A stretch of DNA of 64,000 nt from Acheta domesticus (Eukaryota; Arthropoda; Insecta; Orthoptera; Gryllidae). Position numbers and translations under genes: made by a program. The stretch lies in contig JAHLJT010009436.1 in assembly GCA_031308135.1 (NCBI GenBank), positions 117,931,272 to 117,995,271 of the forward strand, given 5' to 3'. Positions 45,781 through 58,800 of this stretch are shown piece after piece; the stretch's first letter is position 1, and every line of letters begins with the position of its first letter. The notes under the pieces were generated by a model, which worked only from the letters and a program-made list of their open reading frames with translations, was not told where the DNA came from and did not search any database.

Positions 45781-48700
45781 TCAGTCACACGATAAGGACA
45801 TGATGCGGGATCTCCTCCAACGCGAGATAGAACGAGATTCCATTCGAATCTCGTGCACCGTTGAAGAGAATTTACGAAATGCTAAAGCTAAGAGAGTGAT
45901 AGAAACAGGGAATTCTGTCTTAAATGAGGTTCTACAGACCTCAAGTAGAGGTCTAGATATTACTGAAATCAATCATATCGAATATGCAACTAGATATCTA
46001 GTATCTCAAATAATTTTGAGGCCAGCCAAGAACCACCGAGGGCTGACAGCAAAACAGACTAAACAGCTCTTTCCCCTCATGGGCGAAAAGAATTATGAAA
46101 CGGATAGCCGACACTCGGTGCGAAATATCACTCTTAGCTCAGGCATCTTTTAAATCAACGCACACCTCTAAAGTTCAACGAAAAATATTCAATGTTGAAC
46201 AAAATACCAAATTGAAAATGACACCAGCAGGCTAATGGTAGTCGAGAAGCTAAAAGAGAAAATTCAAGCATGGGCTCAACGAATTAGACGTTAGCAAACG
46301 TAGAATAGATTCCGTGTGCAGAATATGTTGTTTGAAACAGACGCGAAGAGATTCTATCGCAATCTGACTCAAAAACCGAATGGCAATGCTGTCACTCCTT
46401 CAAAACATGACGTCGAAGCATTTTGGGCAGGAATCTGAGAGGAGAGCAGATCCTACAACAAAGACACATCTTGGATTCAATCTAAAGTTGATACTGTCGA
46501 TGAACGTGTGAAAATAATGGAAGATGTTCACGAATTCTCAGAAGAGAACCTCTTCCAAGCTTTTAAAAACATGGGAAACTGGAAATCCCCCGGGTTTGAT
46601 AAGATCCGGATTTATTGGATTAAGAAATTAACAGCAATGCATCCTCATCTGGCAACGGCTGTTAAAAAAATTTAGAAACCCCAAAGGAACTCCCCGGAAT
46701 AGCTTGCACCGCGGCATCACGTATTTGCTACCCAAAGCGTGAGCCAGCTCTTTGGCGAAGAACTACAAGCTAATCACTTGTCTGCCTGTACAAAGTTATA
46801 ACTGCAGCCATAGCTGACAAAACGTACACACACCTATAATAAAGGAGAACCACCTGATGCCAGTTGCACAAAAAGGATGTCGTAAAGGTTCTTATGGCTG
46901 TAAGGAAATCTTACTACTGAATAAAATCATCTTGAATGATGTAAAGAAACGAAACGTAATTGAGCATGGCTTGGATTGACTACCAAAAGGCCTTTGATAG
47001 TGTACCACACGATTGGATTTGAAGACCCTGGAGATCTATCGATTTCATCCTAGACTTATTGAGTTTTGCAACACTAGTATATGAAGTCGTGGAGTACCAG
47101 GTTACTAATACACAGCGGAAAGGAAACAGTAGAAACCAGAAGTATTCAGATTAATAGGGGTATTTTTCAAGGAGATTCACTATCCCCTCTGCTGCTTTGC
47201 ATTAGTTCGAGTCCTACTATCTAGACAGTTGTCGCAAGCTGACTTGAGTTACAAGCTCCATGGTGATGAAGGGCCAGTATCACATTTGTTTACATGGATG
47301 ACCTTAAAGTATTTGCTATGAATGAAGCGATTCGCTCCCAAATGCTGTCTGTCGTGAGTGATTGTAGCAATGACATCTGCATGAAGTTTGGTCTTGACAA
47401 GTGTTCAAAATCAATTTAGAAAGAGGCAAACTGGCAACGTCAGAGAGCACTGAAATTGATATGCTCACTGTTATTCAAAGATCTTGAGCCAGGTAAAACT
47501 TACAAAATCTGGGCAATGAAGAAAGTGAGACCATCTCGAACGACACAATGAAAGAGAGAATTCGCAGGGAGTGAGACTGGTCTTGCAGTCTGCTCCGAAC
47601 TCCAGGAGTAAAATATCAGCCAATAGGTAGTTTGGTGGTGCCTGTAGCCGAATACAGTTTCGGACTAGTGGACTGGACTGAGCAAGAAATTCGCATCATC
47701 AATCGAAAAAACAGAAAACTCTTACAATGCATCATGTTGCCCACCCTCGAGTTGATGTACATAGACTTTGTGTGTCACGTAAGGAAGGAGGAAAAGGCCT
47801 CAGACAAATTGAGGCCTCCTGGCACAATGCAATAGTCGGGATGCGAAAGTATGTAGTCAGCCATCAAGAGGAAGGTCATGAAATCTGACCGAAGAATGGG
47901 AAACAGAGGCATTGTAAGCGTAGCAAGAAACATCGCGAACAAGACTATGCAAGACACGCAGAATAACAGAGACACTGAACTTCTAATGCTACTCAACTTG
48001 AAATGTGAGACACAAAAATGTTAAAGAAATCGTGGAGACACAAACCACTCCACAGACAATATTTGAAAACGAATGGACAGATCAATAAAGATCAATCATT
48101 TATGTGGCTCAAAAGGGGAAAAATGAAGCCAGAATCGGAAGCACTTGTAATAGCTGCCCAAGATCAGGCATTGAGAACATATTACGATAAAGCGGTTCTC
48201 GGAATTTCCCCAGATGATAAATGCTGCCATTTGCCAGGAATATGGTAGAAACCATTGATCATATAGTCTCAGCTTGTACAATCCTAGCAAAGATCGAATA
48301 CTTGAAAAGACACGACAGGGTGTGTAGTTACCTCCACTGGCAGATATGTACCGCCGTAAAGTCCGTATGAACACCAAAACCAGTGACGTCTGTTGGATTG
48401 TGTACAATATTGTATGACCAATGATCCAAACTGATCGCACGATAGCGGCAAACAGAACGGATATAGTTATTCGGGATTGGAAGAAAAAATCGTGTCTACT
48501 TGTCGATGTTGCTGTACCTTGCGATCAAAACGTCGTAACCAAGGAGCCCGAAACGTCTTAAATACAAGAGTTTGAAAATCGACATCAACCGAATGTGAGG
48601 CGTAAAAGCACAGATCGTACCGATAGTCATCGGAGCTCTGGGATTTATTCCGCAAAATTTGCGTAAGAACTTGGCTAAACTTCCAGGTAAATCAAAAGAC

Positions 48701-48861
48701 TGGGAAGTTCAAAAATTGCTTTATTTGAAAACAGGGCACATTTTGCGCAAAGTACTGTAGAGGCACCGACAGTCCCTAGATCTTCTCCTTAGGTAGCTGG
48801 TTGCAACCTCGAGTAGACTTTATTTGAGCCGACTCATAACATCTTTAGTCGTGATGTAGAG

Positions 48862-48862
<1 letters not shown>

Positions 48863-48934
<72 letters not shown>
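48863..48934. repeat. (AAT)n microsatellite at R2-like 3' end
   Basis: About 24 AAT units between the 3' terminus of R2-like copy 2 and repeat family A copy 48935-50371. Confidence 0.97.
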
Positions 48935-50371
48935 TCAAGACAAAGTATAAAAAATTCCACCGAAGAAACATTTATTCCTTTCTCATTCGTATTCAAAACT
49001 ACAAATTCAACACGGACTGCCACCAAAGCACATACATTTTTCAATTATTTAAAATGCACCGCAATAACATTCGCCTACATAAACCAGCAAAAGTGTTTTA
49101 ACTAGCTTCTTTTTTCCATTCCGACACACGAACTCAGACTTAACGTGTTCGAGCTGATACCACTATGCCACACAAGCGCAGTGTGCTGGAAATATCGTTT
49201 TCCGGAGCACGATTACATAAGTTTTTCTCCTTACGAGGTAATCGTAATGAGAAAGTAATAATTTCGGAACCGTTAGGGTTATGTAAGTTAATCGCATGGG
49301 TTCTGGTTAAATTGTATTTCAATTTAATATTGAAATACTCATAATTTTACTTAAATCGGCTCATACAGATGCACACAAGACAACGATTGATTTGACACGA
49401 CATACGTTTCAGAAATCGAATAACAGAGTTGAAAAAATATTTATAAGATGCAATTTGGGAAAAAACAGACAAGTCCTGTACATTTATCTGCATTGATTCT
49501 ATTAGTGAGTAGAAGTACTTGAAATAATTTTCAATAACGTTTCTACACTCTTCAATAGTTTTTTATGCAACAACGCATTCATCAAATTGAAGTCCCTGTC
49601 TGGGATTTTAACTCGGCATCTTCCGAAGTGGAGCGCTCGGTCCCTGCACGCCTTAACCACTTCGGCCATTGGAGTGAGTAGTGGGCTGAATGCTTTTATG
49701 TTAGTCAAAACGTAATTGTACCGGCTCTAGCATTAGGAAACCGGTACTTGTCAACATGCGAAAAACAAAAGTTTTTTCGGCGACAAAGAAATGCAGCCGT
49801 GAAGGGCTTACTCAAAATCCTATATCCGACTAACGAGATTAGGAAAATAACTACAGCGAGAAAGTCTGCCCTTCTGTACCCACCACTAGTTCATTTACTT
49901 ATTTACCGTCCCTTATTACACTTGAGGGGAAAATTTAAAAAACAAATTTGGAGCTGTTTGGGGGAATTTTTTTTAAAATTTGAAGCGTAAATTATGCAAA
50001 AACGACTCGTTTTTCAGAAAATTTTATAGAATATTTTTTAAAGAGCTAATTTTGTACAACCGACTTTGTCTGAGGCAAAAATCTCTATCTTCAATTTAGC
50101 AGTTTTGAAATTGTTTTTTGCAATTTTCGAAAAAATATAGGTATCACTTTTGTTGATATCCCCATCATTCCCTGAAACGTCTTTTGCATAATTCAACAAC
50201 AAAAGTTAATAAAAAAATTTTGAACAATTTTTTTAAAACTTTGATAATCTCTCAGGGGCTTAATGTAAAGTACTCCTCAAAATTAAAATATTGGTTTCAA
50301 ATTCCAGGAGCCTTGACATCAGTGAATATGATTGGAGAATATCCATTTTGAAGAAAATCGTCTGAACAACT
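48935..50371 (+). repeat. Repeat family A, copy A2
   Basis: Aligns with 24611-26115 from TTCAAGACAAAGTATAAAAA onwards, with the tRNA-like modules near 49120-49205 and 49600-49680 and a palindrome relic at 49219-49256. The match stops at 50371, where an RTE fragment begins. About 300 bases near 49390-49600 are not shared and include a short frame of unknown origin. Confidence 0.75.
49600..49680 (-). other. tRNA-Leu/Ser-like module in family A copy A2
   Basis: The reverse complement has TGGCCGAAGTGGTTAAGGC (box A) and CCGAGTTAAAATCCC (box B-like) about 35 nt apart. It is the best preserved of the tRNA-like modules, but it has no recognisable anticodon loop or closed acceptor stem. Confidence 0.5.
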
Positions 50372-51010
50372 AAATTCATGAGATATAAATCTGGCCCAAC
50401 AACACTATATGATATTAATGTTGATAATCTTATTTATCTTCGGTATAGTGTGGATAATCATAATCATATAGAACAAGAAATTAAAGAAAGAATAGTAACT
50501 GGTAATAAAGCATACTTTGGCAATCAAGCATTCTTTAGAAGTAAATTAATATCTAAAAGTGCAAAGTTAAGACTACATATGGCATTAATACGGCCTGTAG
50601 TCTTGTACACAGCAAAAACATGGGTCCTCAGAGAAGCTGACATTCAAAGGCTAACGATTTTTGAAAGAAAAATTTTAAGGAGGAATTTTGGATCAGTTAA
50701 ACAACCAAATGGTATTTGCAAAATAAAGTATAATACCGAATTGGATAACACACAATTGGAAACAAAGACAAAAATATTGTTAATCATATCAGATCATTAA
50801 GATTAAGTCGGATGGGACATGTTTACAGAATGAATGATAATAGGCTAGTAAAAAAGTCCTCAGATGGAATCCTAAAGTTAAACCAAAGACAAGATGGAAA
50901 GCTGATGTCATTAATGATCTCAAGACAATGAAAATAAGAAACTGGACCGTGAAAGTGAACAACAGAAAGGAATGGAAGGCCATAGTTGAACAGGCCATAA
51001 CAATTAGCAA
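50372..51010 (+). pseudogene. RTE-like retrotransposon C-terminal fragment
   Basis: The frame 50378-50797 reads EQEIKERIVTGNKAYFGNQA, then SKLISKSAKLRLHMALIRPV, VLYTAKTWVLREADIQRL and FERKILRRNFGSV. After one frameshift it continues with LRLSRMGHVYRMND and TRWKADVINDLK. This is the RTE C-terminal domain in order. It is truncated at the 5' side and nearly intact otherwise. Confidence 0.85.
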
Positions 51011-54000
51011 CTAATGTTGTTGAGCCGCACTAAGAATAGTTATGAAACTGTAAGATGTGTGTACAACAGCTTCTTGCCGCTGCCATAAAGAAAAAATAAA
51101 TAGCATTTGAAATATGAGTCGAAGTGCGAGTTTTTTCTGTCTCTGTCTCAGTAAGCCACTCAGTCTGTCTCTGTCCCTCCCACTCTCTCGTCTTTCTTTC
51201 TCTTTCTGTGTGCGCATGTGTATCTTATTATTAGGGTATCTGTATAAAATGTATTTCTTGCAACATCCCTTAGAACAATAAACAGGGCGAGTCCTGTATA
51301 TTACTAATGAGTGAGAGCTGTATAACTAGCACCTCCTGCAGTTATTGAACAATTGAAGTTATTGGAATTCAACTTTCGTGGAAGTGCATAAGGGAATGGA
51401 GCTAATAGATACATGTATTCATTTCTATTTTATCACTTATATTTTTCAAGAAATTGAAGTAACTGTTTTGTTTTTTGTTTTTTTTGCAAATGGAAATATA
51501 CATATTTAGTTTGTCATGACAAGCGTAAAACATTAATCTAATGATATAGATATTGTCATACATTAGATATGTATTTTTTTTTGAGTAATTTTGATTTTTT
51601 TGTGATTCATGTCTAATGGATATTTTGAATGTAACAGTCTGCCACAAAAGGTCACGCAACACTGCCCATGTAAAACTTGCGCTCAGAAATAGGAAGATAC
51701 CAAAATATTTGAAGATACTAATTGTCTTTCAAATCTTCACAAAACTGTTGCAATTTGTTCCTGAACACTGCTTTCCATTCTTCCGAATTTTAAAATACTG
51801 AATTCCTTGATTGAAGGATTTGATATCCTATTTCGATAATGATATCTTTTTATATATTTTAGATACTGATATCCTTTCCTTGATTGAAGGATTGAAAATA
51901 AGGGTTGTTCATCAGTAGAGGGTGGATTTTGATGACCTAAAACATCGCCAAAAATAATCTTAAAATGTTTTAAAATGACCTAAAATCAAAGAAAAACAAC
52001 ATAAAAATTCAATTAAAATCACTTCAGATGAACAACTCAAGCTGTTGGATATGGTACTAATGTAATCAAGGCTTCTTCCCTTTGTTCAAGTGAACTCAGC
52101 TTGCAAACTTTTTGTTTCGACTGTTTTTTAAAAGAAAATCTCTGCCTTTATTTATCGTGAAATTGGCCAACCTGACAATGGCGCCTATATGCGTCACAAG
52201 AACCTTTCATTACATAGTACTCCCAATGCCTGACATTACAATATATGAGCGAAGAAATTGAATAGGATACTCAGGGATTCTCTGGTGAACATTTGTTGCA
52301 TCTTGTAAATATTGTTTGAAATAAATACCATTAAAATGTCATTAAAATCGATGAAATCAGTGAAAAAATGCATTGAAAATTACATAAAAAAGTAAAAAAT
52401 GACTTATTAGTCAAAATTGACGAAAAACGCAAAAAAATGACATATAAAAATTGGTCATTGCATTTTTTCATAACATAAAATGAATTTATATACTAAACGG
52501 CATTGTTCTAAAGTGAAAAGAAAAATAATAACATTTCATTAAAATCTGCCCCCTGGTCATCAGTATGTTTCGAAATACAACGGTTTGTTACTTCAACACC
52601 ATTTAATGGGATTTCATACCACAGGATATTAATGGGATCTTGAAACAGAACACAATAAGAATAAATAATTAAGATTGTACACAGAATATTGCACATTTTG
52701 AGCAAACAATTGTAATGTTAATGATAAAGTTAATTAAATTATAATAGTAATTGTTTACTGACCTTAATCATTAAAATTAAATTACAACTTAGAGATAGAA
52801 AAGCCCAGTAGGTAATAACAATAATTAATCACTGAAATAAAAAATAATCCAAAAATACAATAAAAATAGTAAATAAAAGTACACACACTGCATTACTACT
52901 CAATTTACTTGAGCATATATTCAAAATGTCCACCATCTACAGACAAAAACATCTGTAGGCATTTTTGGAAAGATTTGTACAGTTATCTCAACATCTCTTT
53001 TATCTCAAGAGATAAAATAAAAATGAATACATGAATCTATTAGCCCTATTCCCTAATGCACTTCCATGAAAATTGCATTGCAATAACTTCAACCGCTCAA
53101 AAACTGTGGAAGCTGCTACAGTTACATCACTTACCTTATATAATTATGAAAAACAATGAGAAAACATTTTAATGAAAATGCCTAACCTGAGTTAAAACTG
53201 TTTTTTGGGGTTTTGTTATTTTTCTGCAATGGTAATGTTAATAATCTATTTCGTAATTCTTCTACTATATTGATTCATCTACATGTAGATAAATATGAAG
53301 ACTAAATTTTTCTTTCACTATTTATAAGATTAAATAAGATTCAAGACTCAAAGAAACTATTTATTACTTCCAACAGGAATTACTTGCATAGTTCCGGTTC
53401 GCTATGCATGTGGTAAATAAAGTATGACATTAAAAGTACAGTAAAAAAATAAATAAATAAAAAAATTAAAAAAAAATTATTTACACTAAAAATCATACAT
53501 TTCTCCAGGCTTAGGACAAGAAATTTACCAAAAAATACATCACTAGATCAATATGAAAGGAGTAAGAGTCTTATTATAAACTTCAAAAAGTTTTGACTAT
53601 TACATATCTTTCTGATGTTTGTTGTTAGATTCAATCCAATACAGTTCTTCTGATTCATCAATAAGTAGTAACAATTATCAAAATTTTCTTTACTATATTC
53701 CAACACTAGTCTCAAAACAATTATAATTCTGAAATTGCACCATATTTCTATTCAATGTTTTATATTATACATTTTTCACTGCAATCTCAAGAAAACAATC
53801 AAAACTGATTACACTTTTTTGTCAGTCACGTAGATTTACATTGACATTCATTGCATTCAGCATTCACTCAAATAGAATCATACCAAAGAACAAACAATTT
53901 ACTGGTATGTTTATAGATGTAACTACTGTAAACACAAAAAACAAATGTACAATGAAGTTTACAATACAGATATACAATCCTTATTTCCACATTCCATCAA

Positions 54001-54689
54001 CATGCATGACCACAAGCAAAGAATAATTAGAAGAATTAATTGAGCAACAAGAAGCAAATATACACATTAGAAATTCATTTTTACATAGGGAAGAAGAATT
54101 CAGATCACCAAAGATCTAAATGCTCATAAGAAGCTGAAGTAACACATTTTACTAATTCACAGAAGACATCAAGATGCACAACTATAAATGCATAAAGCAC
54201 CAGGCAAAATAACAAAAATTGCTACATTGGAAAAAATTTTCAACTACTGCATTAAAATGCAAATCTAGTTTAATAAATATCAGCCACAAGCAATCCTGCG
54301 AGCCTCAGGATACTGTTGTTTACCTGTTGTTCCGTCTGTACTTCCCATCACCATTTATCACCCAGGGAGAGGAAGCAAAACAAAGAAAACAGCAGATTAA
54401 TACAGCTGCCCCCAATCAATATTTCAATAATAAAAATTCCTTCTTTTTCAATATTAACTATAAAAAAGTATCACAAAGTTTTAATAAAAGGTCTACAATA
54501 AAACAAATTGTCATTTATTTTTGTATCTATGTATTTAAAACTTCTTTAGGTTTCCTCTCAAGAAAAATGTACCGTTCTATATTTTGTTGAAGTTAAAAAG
54601 ACAATTTTGAAAAATAGTAATCCAAACAAAAAACCGAATGGAAATAAATGAACTACAAATTTAGAATCAAGAGGAATTGCTGCAGACCC
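51011..54689. other. AT-rich region, nothing firm
   Basis: The first 200 bases may be the RTE 3' UTR. A small inverted structure (CCTTGATTGAAGGAT) occurs near 51804-51890, and (GACCTAAAA)-like repeats occur near 51940-51985. No gene seen. Confidence 0.35.
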
Positions 54690-54900
54690 TTTGTCAATCA
54701 CTACATTTCAAGGTGTAATGGATCTCATCTTCAGGCTGAAATCAAATGTAAAGTTTTAGACATGCATTATATACAGAATAATAGAATACATTTATTGCCA
54801 ATGTGGTGTGTACACAGAACAAGGACAAAAAGACTTACCTTGGATATTTATCTCTAATATTGGAGATATACTCAATGATGATTAGAATATTCCAATACTG
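54690..54900 (+). repeat. Spaced inverted repeat, left arm
   Basis: Contains ATCTTCAGGCTGAAATCAAA; about 200 bases are the inverted counterpart of 55640-55850, at roughly 75-80 percent identity by eye. The spacer is about 740 bp and has no recognised transposase. Confidence 0.65.
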
Positions 54901-55639
54901 AGTGACAATAAATTAACACTATAACTATTACTTGTAGACATAATGTACTATATTCTAACCTTGAACCAGATTTTGATAAGCTCATAGGTCTACCATTCTT
55001 GTCACAAATCAATCACTCTCTAAAAAACCAACAACTGAAAGACACTTTCAATTTGACCTTAGTCAATAAGGTTGTAAATCAACAAACTATGAGAAAATTA
55101 AAGTTGGGCCTCATTGAATGTAAAAGGATCACAAAAGTGGACACATGTAAACACAATTCGCTTACTAATCTCCCAGTAAACACAGGACACAACATTAACT
55201 TTCTGAAACCAAGATATTAGTTAATAGGAATAAAAGGTATCCAAGGCAGATTCTTGAAACACTGTTTATAAAAACTACTTCCTATTGCAATTCCCAAATA
55301 GAATCAAATAATTTTACACACCTATATGGCCTGGTTAAGTAATTTCATTTAGATTTCGACTCATCTTCAGTTATTCTCACGTACCTTCTTGATCTTATTT
55401 TTCTACCCATTCCTTCAAAAACTGTTTTGACCCCCACATGATTCTCCTTTTTCCCCTCCCTCCTTCCTTTCTCCCTTCTCTCCTACCATCGTCTAATGCT
55501 CCAACTTGCCCTACATTTCCTCCCTCTCTCGACAAGTCTTCCGCATCACTCCAGTCCAATCAATGGCAGCAGATCTGTCATGATTTCATTCCTTCTAGGT
55601 TACTGTATGCCTACATGTATGTAATAGTCATAGTAATAA

Positions 55640-55850
55640 TTTATTATCACTCAATTTTGAAATCTTCTAATCTGACTACTATATTGAAAATATCTCCAAT
55701 GTTAGAGATAGGTCTGTCTCTTTTTCCTTTTTCTGTGCCCACCACATCAAAAATAAATATTTTATTACTCTGTGTATTGTGCGTGCCTAAGACTTTATAT
55801 TTGATTTCAGCCTGAAGACAAGGTCCATTATACCTCAAAACATGATTGAC
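55640..55850 (-). repeat. Spaced inverted repeat, right arm
   Basis: The reverse complement contains GTCTTCAGGCTGAAATCAAA, matching the left arm. A short pyrimidine-rich stretch (55438-55535) lies within the spacer. Confidence 0.65.
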
Positions 55851-57950
55851 AAGATGGTGTAAAAAACATGGATTTTATTCATGTAACAATGAACTGTGCA
55901 ATGCAAATAATTTTTACAACATAAATGCTTTTAAAATAAATTACGTGTTGTGGCTTACAACATTGTAACAGTATTTTAATATATATGCCCACCCGACAAA
56001 TTGTCTAAATGTCCATCAAAAAATAAATTCAATTAAGTGACATACAATTGAACATTTAAGTTCATATTTTAACAATTTGAACTGTTTCATCTGAATGTGC
56101 AAAGGCATGACTAAACAGTCCTGCATCTGTCAATATAGAAGAGCAAAACATAATTACCATGCTTGCTTGGATATGAATCAATGATGTAATTAGTAGATAA
56201 TGAAAATGAAGCCAATGAAATGGTTTACAAGTCAATAGTCTACAAAGGACTAAAGACTCCTTTTAAGTTACTCCAAAAGTTATAAAAGCTCTGAAGAATA
56301 TTGGAATTTTGCATTTATGATTTCTGGATAATTGCTTCAAAAATGATTTTAAATATTCTTCCCCATTCCTTTACACTGAATGATATTTCCTGAACATACT
56401 TTATGTTACTGTCTGTAGAAGAAAAATGAAAATATCCAAATAAAGAAAACTAAAAATACTGGCAATTTCATGTAATTTAGAAAAAGTTATCAAAGGAACT
56501 TATTTATCTGAATCTGTGCACAGACTGGTGAACATAATGGATGTACACCACATGCATATTCACACACCCTGATCTGTGCAGATCATACACATCTACACAA
56601 AACTCGAACTTGTGAACAAACTAGTTAATGTGCCTTTCAGAATCATCAGAATCAAAAAATAATAAAAAATGCACATCCAAGCAAAAAATATTAATAGCTT
56701 ATTACATAACATGGGTTGTTACGAATAAAAGAGCAAATTCAACAAGAGAAATAACCTACTTTACAATACAGAGCATTTAACATCGAATTACATTAAATTT
56801 TGGTCATGTTTCTGAATTAGAGAAATGTACTTAATCTTGAACAATTTAAAGTTACTTTTCATTAAAATAATATCATAAAACTAACATTATTTCAAAAACA
56901 AGTTCAAAAAACATTCTTTTAAGCAAATGGACATTCACAAAATTCAATGTCAGGCATTGATTTCACACATGGCAGACACATGTTATTACAAAAATACCAT
57001 TTTACCCAACCTTTTCACACAGAACATTAATACACATACAGTGCGGAACCCAAATCTACTTAAAGTTACAGAAGTAATAAATTACCTCTTTTTCAGAAGA
57101 AAACCTGCAATATAAATACACACTAATGCAAGATACACAAGAAATATAACAATGCATTCTTACTTTTAGAAACAGATTCTCCCTCAACATTTTAATATTC
57201 TGACACTCCACAGGCAGTAGAACAAGTGATGTTACAAACAGAACATCCTTTCTTGTATTGTTGGTAACAATTAGTAAAATAATATTGAAACTTCTATCCT
57301 ATTAAAAGTTCAGACTTTGCTACAACACCAAACCAGCTAAAGTACAAATGGTTAAACAAATAAATCTTAAATTTTTTGAAAATTCAAAAGTAAAAGTTTC
57401 TGCTTTAGAATTCTGTGAATTGTGCAACTTCTTACTAAAAGTTACAAGAAAAGAACATTTTTGCCCTACTACAATTTGAACATGAGCACTAAGGTTCATG
57501 AGATAAAGAGCCATTTCTCTACTCTACTCACAGTATAATACTATCTCTATTACTATTACTATTCTTCTCTTCCACTATTTCATGAAACAACGAAGTTTAA
57601 AAAAGTGTGCCTGAAATGATCTAACGTTGAAAAGAAGAGTGCTGTAAGGAAGAAGTTACTATGCAGTTGTAGGAGGGTGGCGAAAAAAACTTTCAGCTTT
57701 ATACATTTTTGAAATGTCAATGGTTTTAACAATAATCATACCTATGCCGACATTATGAAGTGAACTTCAAGGAAAGCAACCGGGGGGGGGGGGGAGAAAT
57801 AGTTTCCGCATATTTAAAAAAACTATCACTTTTTTATTCAAAATTAAGGAAAACTTCGGACATTTGCAAATAATTGTATATGGCTATATCAAAAATCTAA
57901 TTTTAAAGTACATATTTCTTCATTAAGAACAAATACCACTGTCTTTAACA
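55851..57950. other. AT-rich region, nothing recognised
   Basis: Includes a G run at 57783-57794. No coding potential was supported on either strand. Confidence 0.4.
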
Positions 57951-57959
57951 ATATTGTTA

Positions 57960-58545
57960 GCACATTTTTCCCGGCGCGTACTACAAACATTAATTTTTTG
58001 CCAAGCTGGGCGCTCTTTGAGCAAATTAGGACCTTCCCGCCGCTTACGGGCGTTCCATGGTGGTGCAGTGAATTATGGGGCACAAATATGAATTTCGCGC
58101 GTCCCGCTTGAAAAAAAAATAATTGATTTTCCCGCTGGTACGCCCGAATACCTAATGTAGTCATAGTCGCAGCCGTCGTAGTCGCAGTCGGGAGTCGCAG
58201 TCCCAGTCCCAGTCGTAGTCGTCGTCGCTGCCACGGCCGCCGTCGCCTTTCCCCTGGGGAGAAGCTGTGATGTCGGGGTTGAGCCCCGGGCACTTCGGAG
58301 CTGACAAATCGTGGCATGCGGTGGCGTTTTTGAGCAGTGGGATCTGGCACTGATAGCGTGGCAAGGGGTGATGTAATGTGCATAGCCGTGCCCTGGCATG
58401 TTATGTACAAAAGAGCGAAACGCCCTCAGCTTCAATTACCACTGACTTGCCATGCGCTGCAGCAGACCAGCGCACGGCGTAAGAAGACGCGAAGATGCAA
58501 CGCGGGAATTTTATTTAGGCAGGAACATTTCATGTGCTCCTCTGA
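57960..58545. promoter_or_regulatory. CpG-rich island, possible promoter or repeat-derived
   Basis: Marked rise in GC and CpG against an AT-rich background, with GTCGCAGTCG-type short repeats at 58164-58235. Frames on both strands are open for 60-170 codons, but mainly because the repeats lack stops. It could be the promoter/first exon of an unseen gene or a transposon interior. No splice or family evidence decides. Confidence 0.3.
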
Positions 58546-58800
58546 CCCCTTCTCGACCTACTGCTGTAGATAAGAGTGTAAATTGATGTGGAAGGTCAGG
58601 AAGTATAAGTTGCTCTTTAATTTTTCTTTGGATTTTCAAGAATGCTTTGAAGTGTTTTGAAAAGAGTTCAGCTTTCGTTTTGTGAAATTTGCTAATTATT
58701 TATTTCCTTTCGAAGGAAATGTGCTTGTTACTATACGTTTCTCTCTTCATTGTAAGAGTTTTGAAAATTGTTAGAAGTGTTTCCTTTCCTTAAATAAATA

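Larger units (their letters stand above)
43816..48862 (+). mobile_element. R2-like retrotransposon, copy 2 (near full length, decayed)
   Basis: Collinear with copies 1 and 3 in the opposite orientation: 5' UTR (43816-44283), N-terminal region with the Myb-like WTRDELKEVMWCFYYAK (about 44456), an insertion (44755-45780), basic linker, RT (about 46560-47500, with AWIDYQKAFDSVPHD and a damaged YMDD box near 47290), thumb, zinc-knuckle and endonuclease (about 48200-48530) and 3' UTR ending GATGTAGAGG at 48862. Dozens of frameshifts and stops. The 3' end is followed immediately by (AAT)n. It is older than copy 1, but useful for locating copy 1's two deletions. Confidence 0.85.

Noticed and set aside
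57889..58435. Overlapping 120-173 codon minus-strand frames in the CpG-rich island
   Set aside because: Low-complexity Arg/Leu or Ala/Thr repeats in several frames at once, no recognised domain and no splice context; kept only as an island.
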